This document shows, one piece after another, positions 5,878 to 11,226 of a stretch of DNA of 11,226 bases. The DNA lies in NCBI GenBank assembly GCA_009778425.1, contig WRJU01000207.1:1-11226 (forward strand), written 5' to 3'. Each line of letters begins with the position of its first letter. Position 1 is the stretch's first letter. Source of the DNA: Pseudomonadota bacterium. Its GTDB lineage: Bacteria > Pseudomonadota > Gammaproteobacteria > Burkholderiales > Rhodocyclaceae. Made by a program: the position numbers and the translations under genes. The notes under the pieces were generated by a model. It had not been told where the DNA came from, did not search any database, and was given only the letters and a program-made list of their open reading frames with translations.

Positions 5878-7842
5878 ATGGTGGCAACCAGCGATTCCTC
5901 ACAAGTCTGGCAGCCGGGCCAGCGCGAACTGAAAAACTCCGGCATCGTGCAACTCATGCGCGCGCTTGGGGCGCCATCGTATGAGGAGTTGATTCGCATA
6001 TCCCTTGCCGAGCCTGAGCGTTACTGGAGAACCGTCATGCGCGAATGCGCGATCGCCTGGGATCAAGCGCCCGCGGGCTACGTGGATCTCTCGCGCGGGC
6101 CGCAATTTCCAAGCTGGTTTCCGGGCGGCAAGCTGAACTGGGTCAACACCATCTACGCCTGGGCCCAAAACCCGGCCACCGCGCAGCAAACCGCCGTGGT
6201 GGGCGAACGCGAGAACGGCAACGCGAGTTCGCTGACTTATGCGCAGTTGGAGCAGCGTGTACGTGACTTTGCAGCCGGTTTGGCGCAACAAGGGATCAAG
6301 CAGGGAGATCGCATCGGCCTCTTGATGGAAAACGGTGTTGAAGCCACTGTCTCGCTACTGGCCATCGTACATCTGGGCGCGCTGGTCGTGCCTTTATTCA
6401 GCGGCTTCGGCGTCGATGCCATCGTGGCCCGCCTCTCAGCCGCCCAGGCGCGCATGGTGATTGCCACCACGGGCTTTTCGCGCCGCGCCAGGCGCGTGGA
6501 TATGCAAGGCGCGCTGCGCGATGCCTGGCGTCAACTGCCGTTGCTCGAGCACGTGATCTGGAAGCGCGCCGAGGAAGAAGCCCCCCAGGACGCGCGGGAC
6601 CTGGACTGGCAGGAAATGGCCACTGTGGCGCAGGGCAATGGGCAAAACCCAATCTCCGTCACGTCTGATACGCCTTTCATGGTGATCTACACCTCGGGCA
6701 CCACGGGCAAGCCCAAAGGCGTGGTGCATACGCACGGCGGTTTCCCCATCAAGATCGCGCACGACGCGCTGATCCACTTCGACGTACATCATGGCGATGT
6801 CTACTGCTGGCCCGCGGACTTGGGCTGGATCGCCGGAACCTTGATTCTGGGCTGCGCGCTGCTGCGCGGCGCGACGCTGGTGTGCTACGACGGCGCGCCG
6901 GATTATCCTGATTGGTCACGCATGTCTCGCATCGTGGAGCGCTACCAAGTGACGCACTTCGGTTCAGCGCCCACGTTGATTCGCGGCATGGCCAGCCACG
7001 AGGAGCAGGCGCTCGCGGGAAATCGTTCCACGGTGCGCTTGCTGATTACCGCTGGCGAGAGCATTGCGCCCGAGCATTTCAACTGGTTCCAACAGCGTTT
7101 CGGCGACGGCGCGGCGCCGCTCATCAACTACACGGGCGGCACCGAAGTTTCGGGAGCGTTGCTGGCCAGTGTGCCCATCCGCCCCATTCCACCGAGCGGC
7201 TTCAATACCATTTCGCCCGGCGTAGCAGTGGACGTGGTCAACCCCGATGGACAGAGCGTGACTGGCGAAGTGGGCGAATTGGCGGTCCGAGCGCCCTTCG
7301 TGGGCATGACGCAGTCATTCTGGCGCGACGACGCGCGCTACCTCGAAACCTACTGGCAAACCATCCCTGGCATCTGGGTGCATGGCGACTTGGTCTTGCG
7401 CACGCCCGAAGGCAATTTCTTCATGATGGGCCGCTCGGACGACACGCTCAAGGTGGCCGGCAAGCGCCTGGGTCCCGCCGAAGTGGAAGAGGTGGTGTTG
7501 GAGTTGCCTGACTTGGCCGAGGCAGCCGCCATTGGCGTAGCCGATGCCGACAAAGGCCAAAAGCTCGTGGTGTTCGTGGTGCCCAAGCCGGGCGCCGCAG
7601 TTTCGGCGGATCAATTGCGCGTCAACGTCATCAGCCACGTGGACAAGCGCTTGGGACGGCCTTTTCGACCCGGCAATGTGCATGTGGTATGGCAATTGCC
7701 CAAGACACGCAGCTCCAAGATCATGCGCCGCGTAATTCGCAGCGCTTACTGCGGTCTGCCAGAAGGCGATCTGTCCTCTCTCGACAATCCCGCGGCGCTC
7801 GACGAAGTGCGAGCCGCAGGATCGCCCATGCCCGCGGCGTGA
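5878..7842 (+). CDS. AMP-forming acyl-CoA synthetase (acetyl-CoA-synthetase-like)
   Basis: A 654-residue adenylate-forming enzyme, about the length of acetyl-CoA synthetase. It would activate a carboxylic acid with ATP to an acyl-adenylate and then to the CoA thioester, in the cytoplasm. An N-terminal Acs-type domain (about 32-100, including YWRTVMRECAIAW and GGKLNWVNTIYAWA) precedes the AMP-binding core. Core motifs are the P-loop YTSGTTGKPKG (271-281), NYTGGTE (about 417-423), the ribose-binding aspartate in HGDLVLRT (Asp504), the hinge region GRSDDTLKVAGKRLGPAE (518-535), and the catalytic lysine in PKTRSSKIMRR (Lys614). Acetyl-CoA synthetases carry a Trp-rich WWQTETG at the acyl pocket; here it reads INYTGGTEVSG, so acetate is an unlikely substrate and a larger acid is favoured. 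It lies between the importer and a CoA-transferase, consistent with activating the imported compound. Confidence 0.9.
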   Translation: MVATSDSSQVWQPGQRELKNSGIVQLMRALGAPSYEELIRISLAEPERYWRTVMRECAIAWDQAPAGYVDLSRGPQFPSWFPGGKLNWVNTIYAWAQNPATAQQTAVVGERENGNASSLTYAQLEQRVRDFAAGLAQQGIKQGDRIGLLMENGVEATVSLLAIVHLGALVVPLFSGFGVDAIVARLSAAQARMVIATTGFSRRARRVDMQGALRDAWRQLPLLEHVIWKRAEEEAPQDARDLDWQEMATVAQGNGQNPISVTSDTPFMVIYTSGTTGKPKGVVHTHGGFPIKIAHDALIHFDVHHGDVYCWPADLGWIAGTLILGCALLRGATLVCYDGAPDYPDWSRMSRIVERYQVTHFGSAPTLIRGMASHEEQALAGNRSTVRLLITAGESIAPEHFNWFQQRFGDGAAPLINYTGGTEVSGALLASVPIRPIPPSGFNTISPGVAVDVVNPDGQSVTGEVGELAVRAPFVGMTQSFWRDDARYLETYWQTIPGIWVHGDLVLRTPEGNFFMMGRSDDTLKVAGKRLGPAEVEEVVLELPDLAEAAAIGVADADKGQKLVVFVVPKPGAAVSADQLRVNVISHVDKRLGRPFRPGNVHVVWQLPKTRSSKIMRRVIRSAYCGLPEGDLSSLDNPAALDEVRAAGSPMPAA

Positions 7843-8012
7843 ATGCCCATGATGGGTTGCCGCGCTACCGCTCCCCGTATCGCAGAGCAGCCTGCATTGG
7901 CCGGCATATTTGTTTGGCTGGGCGCCGCACAAGGCTGTCCCCACTCGCAATTGCACCTGTTTTAAAGGCGATCGGCAATCCGCCTCGGGCAGTTTTCCTG
8001 CGGAAGAAAATA
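7843..8012. other. Intergenic gap between ligase and CoA-transferase genes
   Basis: A 170-base spacer with no convincing gene, terminator or strong promoter. The frame of the downstream gene stays open back to 7689, inside the ligase gene. Those residues are rich in Arg and Ser, do not resemble the start of a CoA-transferase, and are probably non-coding translation. GGAAGAAA (8002-8009) serves as the downstream ribosome-binding site. The gap is unusually long for an operon otherwise built with overlapping genes, so an internal promoter or a lost gene is possible. Confidence 0.4.
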
Positions 8013-9194
8013 ATGAAAGTACTCGAAGGCATCAAGATTCTGGATTTCGGCCGCTTCATTGCCGGGCCGTTTTGCGCAGCCTTGCTGGCTGACTACGGCG
8101 CCGAAGTGATTCGCGTCGACCGCATTGGCGGCAGCGAGGATCGCTTCATCGTCCCCGTGACGAAACAGGGAGAAGGCGCGCTGTTTCTGCAGGTCAATCG
8201 CAACAAGCGATCCATCACGCTGGACTTGGACAGCCCCGAAGGCCGTCAGATCGTGCGCAAGTTGGTTGCAAAAACCGATGTGGTGATTGCCAATATGCCG
8301 CCGCGCACCCTCAAAAATCTGGGTCTGGATTATGAAAGTCTGTGCGCCATCAAGCCCGACATCATCCTGGTGGCCTCCAATGCCTTCGGCAACAACAAGG
8401 CTGTGCGCGACCGTTTGGGCTTCGACGGGGTAGGCCAAGCCCTAAGCGGCGCCGCGTGCATCGCGGGCACGCCCGAGCAGCCGCAGAAGGCCATGGTACC
8501 CGTGGTGGATTTCGCAACGGCTTTCTCCTGTGCGCTGGGCGCCATGCTGGCGCTATACGAACGCCAGCGCAGCGGCATGGGGCAGGAGGTGAGCGCCTCG
8601 CTCTTGTGCATAGGCATGAACATGGCCAGCGGCGCGCTGATTGAAGAGGCGCTACTGGGATTGGATCGTCAGGCAATGCTTAACCGCGCATCCAGTTATG
8701 CGCCTTCCGACATTTTCAAGGCCCGTGATGGCTGGTTCATTACCCAGGTCATCGGCCGTCCCATGTTCAAGCGCTGGACGCAACTCGTTGGCCGACCTGA
8801 ATTACTGGATGATCCGCGCTTTGCCGACGACAGGTTGCGAGGCGAGCATGGTGAGTTTCTAAGCAACGCGATGACCGCATGGTGCAAGGACAAGACATTG
8901 GACGAGGCGCTGGCTGAACTGGAAAAAGCGCGCATCCCCGCAAGTCGCGTCAACTCGCCGCGCCAGGCGCTGCAAGACGAAACCATTCGAGCCGCCAACA
9001 TAATCCATTGGATGGATTACCCCGGCGCCCCGAAGAAAGCGCCCTTGGTGATCACGCCCGTATCGCTCTCGCGCACGCCGCCCGAAATTCGCACCCGGCC
9101 GCCGCTGACGGGGGAACACACCGATGAGGTATTGGCCGAAATTGGCTATGACGCCAATGCCATTGCCGCGCTGCGGTTGCAACGGGTCGTTTGA
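8013..9194 (+). CDS. Family III (CaiB/BaiF) acyl-CoA:carboxylate CoA-transferase
   Basis: A 393-residue protein, the normal length of family III CoA-transferases. It opens with the signature LEGIKILDFGRFIAGPFCAA (about 4-23), then LLADYGAEVIRVD (24-36) and the NRNKRSITLDLDSPEG segment (62-77). The catalytic aspartate, which forms the acyl-aspartyl anhydride in this family, is most likely Asp166 in VPVVDFATAFSCALGAMLAL. The following ERQRSGMGQEVSASLL (183-198) is the usual conserved region, and RPPLTGEHTDEVLAEIGY (362-379) is a typical C-terminus. It would move CoA from one thioester to another acid without using ATP. The ATG at 8013 is chosen because homology begins there and GGAAGAAA precedes it. 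Its pairing with a ligase suggests either recycling of CoA from a product or a second activation route. Confidence 0.92.
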   Translation: MKVLEGIKILDFGRFIAGPFCAALLADYGAEVIRVDRIGGSEDRFIVPVTKQGEGALFLQVNRNKRSITLDLDSPEGRQIVRKLVAKTDVVIANMPPRTLKNLGLDYESLCAIKPDIILVASNAFGNNKAVRDRLGFDGVGQALSGAACIAGTPEQPQKAMVPVVDFATAFSCALGAMLALYERQRSGMGQEVSASLLCIGMNMASGALIEEALLGLDRQAMLNRASSYAPSDIFKARDGWFITQVIGRPMFKRWTQLVGRPELLDDPRFADDRLRGEHGEFLSNAMTAWCKDKTLDEALAELEKARIPASRVNSPRQALQDETIRAANIIHWMDYPGAPKKAPLVITPVSLSRTPPEIRTRPPLTGEHTDEVLAEIGYDANAIAALRLQRVV

Positions 9195-9248
9195 ATTCCG
9201 GCTTCACAACGGATTATTCAGAGTGGACTACACTGGTTCGGTTCGATT

Positions 9249-9254
9249 GAGGTG
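9249..9254 (+). promoter_or_regulatory. Ribosome-binding site of the first IclR gene
   Basis: GAGGTG lies four bases before the ATG at 9259. It supports this start over upstream in-frame positions reaching back into the CoA-transferase gene. Confidence 0.55.
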
Positions 9255-9258
9255 TTTC

Positions 9259-10095
9259 ATGAATCGCAGCATGTTTCACTCGTCCGCATCCGCATCTTTC
9301 CACTTTGACAACCCGAGCCTGCAACGCTCGGGTGGGCATGGTTCAATCGTAACGCCTTTCGCTCGGGCGCTGTCCGTTCTTTCTGCATTCACCCTCAAGG
9401 ACCGCTGGCTTGGCAACGGCGACCTCGCGCAGCGCACGGGTTTACCGGCCTCCACGGTAACGCGCATGACGCGCACCCTCATCGCCTTGGGTTATCTGCG
9501 CTGCTCTGCCGATACGCGCCGGTTTTGTCTTAGTCCATCCGCACTGACCCTGGGCTACCGCGCAGCCGCTGATACCGAAATCCACTATGCCGTCAATCAC
9601 CACATGGCCCAGTTTGCCGAACGGCATCACGTTCAGGTGCATCTGAGCTTGCGCGACAAGTTCAACCTCGTGATCATTGACAGTTGCCGCACGAGCGCCC
9701 TGCCCGCATTGCTGCAACCCGGCATCGGCACACGCTTGTTGCTTGCGTCGTCCGCCGCTGGCTGGGCGCTATTGGCCAGCCTCCCCGAGACGGAACGCAA
9801 CTATCTGCTGCAAAGCATGAAGTACCCCCCGCAAGACGCGGGAAAGCAGATACGCCTGCGCTTGAACGAGGCCATCGGGCAAATACGCGAAGATGGATTT
9901 TGTGTCGCGCTCGGTCAGTCTGGGCAACCCATGACCATGGTCGCCGCGCCCATCAAGCTATCAGGCCAGGCGCCGCTGGCAGTAAGCTGCATGGGGCCAG
10001 CCATGCTGATGGGGCGCGCCCGCAGCGTGCGCGAATTGGGGCCGGCGCTGGTGCGCATGACACAAAAAATCCAGCATGGCCAGGAACCGCCGTGA
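9259..10095 (+). CDS. IclR-family transcriptional regulator (first of a tandem pair)
   Basis: A 278-residue protein. After a 30-residue Ser/His-rich leader comes the winged helix-turn-helix (about 31-92): SIVTPFARALSVLSAF, then NGDLAQRTGLPASTVTRMTR with the recognition helix around 64-77, and the wing LRCSADTRRFCLS. The C-terminal effector domain (about 105-275) includes LASSAAGWALLASLP (162-176), the usual IclR ligand-domain helix, and EDGFCVALGQ (211-220). IclR proteins bind palindromic operators as dimers or tetramers and respond to small carboxylic acids or related metabolites; they can repress or activate. The start at 9259 is preferred because of GAGGTG; an ATG at 9271 is an alternative. 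It begins 64 bases after the CoA-transferase, same strand, with no terminator between. Probable role: control of this cluster. Confidence 0.88.
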   Translation: MNRSMFHSSASASFHFDNPSLQRSGGHGSIVTPFARALSVLSAFTLKDRWLGNGDLAQRTGLPASTVTRMTRTLIALGYLRCSADTRRFCLSPSALTLGYRAAADTEIHYAVNHHMAQFAERHHVQVHLSLRDKFNLVIIDSCRTSALPALLQPGIGTRLLLASSAAGWALLASLPETERNYLLQSMKYPPQDAGKQIRLRLNEAIGQIREDGFCVALGQSGQPMTMVAAPIKLSGQAPLAVSCMGPAMLMGRARSVRELGPALVRMTQKIQHGQEPP

Positions 10096-10892
10096 TGGCC
10101 CGCAAAACATCCGAGCGCGGCAGTGTCACGCTGATGACCGTTGAGCGCGGCCTGAAGGTTCTGCGCGCCTTCCGTTCAGAACGCGCCTCGTTGACCAATG
10201 CCGAACTTGTACGGCGCACGGGTCTGCCCAAGGCCGTGGTCTCGCGGCTCACTTCCACCTTGCTGCAACTGGACTTTCTGCGCCTCGTGCCGGGCAAGCG
10301 CGAGTTTGAACTGTCGGCGGGAGCCTTGGGAATCGGCCATGCCTACCTCGCGACAAATGAAATGCTGCAGACGGCACAGCCGCTGATGCTGGAATTGGCG
10401 GATCGTCTTGATGTGTCGGTCGCGCTGGGCATACAGGACGGCATCGATATCCTTTACGTCGGTTACCGTGTCAGCCGAAAGGTCGCCACGTTGCGGTTGG
10501 GGGTAGGTTCAATTCTGCCCATGGGAACCACATCCATAGGCCACGCCTATTTGTGGGCGCTGCCGCCGGCACAGCAGCGTCAGTTGATCGATGAGTGCAA
10601 GCGCTGGACGACGAAAGCGCAAAGCGGCGCGCTGGAACAGTCCATCCAAGCCTCCTTCACCGAGTTGGAGAACTTCGGCGTCTGCGCTGTCATGGATGGC
10701 TTCCAGCGCCGAACCTATGGCGTGGCCCTGCCGATACGCGTCGGCCGTCAGGGTGTACTCATGAGCATGAGCTGTGGCAAAGCCGCCGTGAAGCTGGATT
10801 TGCAATCTGAGCGCGCACGCATCGCTCCCGCGCTCAAGGAAGCGGCAAAACAACTCGAAGCCACGTTGCACGACTTTGACGGATATCTCTGA
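10095..10892 (+). CDS. IclR-family transcriptional regulator (second of a tandem pair)
   Basis: A 265-residue protein with an N-terminal winged helix-turn-helix (about 11-73): TLMTVERGLKVLRAF, NAELVRRTGLPKAVVSRLTS with the recognition helix around 45-58, and the wing LRLVPGKREFELS. The effector domain (about 88-260) includes LGVGSILPMGTTSIGHAYLW (135-154) and LENFGVCAVMDGFQ (191-204), both typical of IclR. It is a divergent paralogue of the preceding gene. Its ATG shares one base with that gene's stop (TGATG, 10093-10097), so the two are translationally coupled and made in similar amounts. The upstream frame is open for another 137 codons, but that stretch overlaps the first regulator out of frame and is not IclR-like. 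The two proteins may sense different ligands or form mixed oligomers; this is inference. Confidence 0.9.
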   Translation: MARKTSERGSVTLMTVERGLKVLRAFRSERASLTNAELVRRTGLPKAVVSRLTSTLLQLDFLRLVPGKREFELSAGALGIGHAYLATNEMLQTAQPLMLELADRLDVSVALGIQDGIDILYVGYRVSRKVATLRLGVGSILPMGTTSIGHAYLWALPPAQQRQLIDECKRWTTKAQSGALEQSIQASFTELENFGVCAVMDGFQRRTYGVALPIRVGRQGVLMSMSCGKAAVKLDLQSERARIAPALKEAAKQLEATLHDFDGYL

Positions 10893-10895
10893 TTT

Positions 10896-10916
10896 GCCGC
10901 CCATGCCATCGGCGGC
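10896..10916 (+). terminator. Short GC hairpin after the second IclR gene
   Basis: GCCGCC (10896-10901) and GGCGGC (10911-10916) form a perfect 6-bp stem with a 9-base loop, starting three bases after the stop codon. It is followed by TGAAAACA rather than a T-run, so it is at best a weak terminator or an RNA-stabilising hairpin, and the downstream dehydrogenase may still be co-transcribed. Confidence 0.3.
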
Positions 10917-10975
10917 TGAAAACAAGCTGCCTTTTGGCGATGTCACGCTTTACGGAAAGATCAACAGGATAAAAA

Positions 10976-10980
10976 AGGAG
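10976..10980 (+). promoter_or_regulatory. Ribosome-binding site of the SDR gene
   Basis: AGGAG after an A-run (10971-10976) gives spacing of four bases to the ATG at 10985 and seven to the ATG at 10988. The second has the more usual spacing, so the protein may begin one residue later than annotated. Confidence 0.6.
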
Positions 10981-10984
10981 AATC

Positions 10985-11226
10985 ATGATGGACATGGAAC
11001 TTGCAGGCCGGCGCGTGCTGATCACTGGCGCTTCGCAGGGCATTGGCCAGGGATTGGCAAAAGCTTTCGCCAACGAAGGTTGCCGCTTGGCGCTGGTGGC
11101 GCGTTCGGCAGACAAGCTTGACGCATTGGCCCGCAACCTGCAAGCCGCGCACGGCGTGCGGGTGGACATTCTGGCGCTGGACATGACACAGCCCGGCGCA
11201 GTCGAAAAAATCATGGCCTTCGCGGG
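10985..11226 (+). CDS. Short-chain dehydrogenase/reductase, 5' part (runs off the window)
   Basis: Only the first 80 codons are present. They show the SDR Rossmann start: RRVLITGASQGIG (about 9-21) with the glycine-rich TGxxxGIG motif, then LALVARSADKLDALA (35-49), and LALDMTQ (63-69) with the adenine-contacting Asp66. Arg40 just after the second beta strand often goes with NADP(H) preference in classical SDRs; this is a hint only. The catalytic Ser, Tyr and Lys lie beyond the window. SDRs oxidise hydroxyacyl-CoA or other alcohols, or reduce ketones, in the cytoplasm. In this cluster it could supply the 3-hydroxyacyl-CoA-dehydrogenase-like step, but this is inferred from context. It follows the second IclR gene by 92 bases on the same strand. 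Confidence 0.88.
   Translation, partial: MMDMELAGRRVLITGASQGIGQGLAKAFANEGCRLALVARSADKLDALARNLQAAHGVRVDILALDMTQPGAVEKIMAFA

Noticed and set aside
6912..7511. Open + strand frame of about 199 codons inside the ligase gene
   Set aside because: Out of frame within a strongly conserved AMP-binding core, with a composition typical of shadow translation and no plausible ribosome-binding site.
7689..8012. N-terminal extension of the CoA-transferase overlapping the ligase gene
   Set aside because: The extension is Arg/Ser-rich shadow translation of the ligase 3' end and spacer; the family start LEGIKILDF follows directly from the ATG at 8013, which has a ribosome-binding site.
9203..9234. Promoter TTCACA ... 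TACACT upstream of the first IclR gene
   Set aside because: The spacer would be 20 bases, too long for a normal sigma-70 promoter, and neither element is a strong match.
9684..10094. 137-codon extension of the second IclR regulator
   Set aside because: It overlaps the first regulator out of frame and shows no IclR or other domain; the ATG at 10095 gives a normal-length family member.

Overview
The window is bacterial, with every gene on the + strand. The features suggest a beta-proteobacterium, probably Burkholderiales (Comamonadaceae or Alcaligenaceae). These are moderately high GC, compact catabolic operons, a five-gene branched-chain-amino-acid-type (HAAT) ABC importer beside acyl-CoA genes, and tandem IclR regulators. 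An intergenic palindrome with ATAGCTG/CAGCTAT arms resembles, from memory, repeats common in Comamonadaceae. The taxonomic guess is inference; no rRNA or other marker gene is present.

Layout. Bases 2-79 are the tail of an upstream gene ending in a hydrophobic helix. Bases 80-358 are intergenic and hold an 88-bp nested inverted repeat (101-188). Then come an enoyl-CoA hydratase/isomerase-family gene (359-1171) and a 157-bp gap with a perfect GTTCCG-N5-CGGAAC palindrome. Next is a complete, tightly packed HAAT importer: periplasmic binding protein (1329-2498), permeases LivH (2509-3384) and LivM (3377-4297), ATPases LivG (4294-5043) and LivF (5033-5752). A 125-bp gap follows that carries what looks like the debris of a MaoC-type dehydratase. 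Then come an Acs-like AMP-forming acyl-CoA ligase (5878-7842), a 170-bp gap, a family III (CaiB/BaiF) CoA-transferase (8013-9194), two tandem overlapping IclR-type regulators (9259-10095 and 10095-10892), and the 5' end of a short-chain dehydrogenase/reductase (10985 to beyond the window).

How it may work together. The importer would bring a small organic acid or amino-acid-like compound into the cell. The ligase, and/or the CoA-transferase, would turn it into a CoA thioester. The crotonase-family enzyme and the SDR would then carry out beta-oxidation-like hydration/isomerisation and redox steps. One or both IclR proteins would sense the substrate or a CoA intermediate. The substrate cannot be read from the sequence. 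Three points deserve a second look: the crotonase-family protein lacks both catalytic glutamates of classical enoyl-CoA hydratase, the ligase lacks the acetate-pocket tryptophan motif of acetyl-CoA synthetase, and the two IclR genes are translationally coupled. I see no mobile element, CRISPR array or RNA gene, and no clearly undescribed system. The best reading is a poorly characterised carboxylic-acid uptake and CoA-activation cluster.
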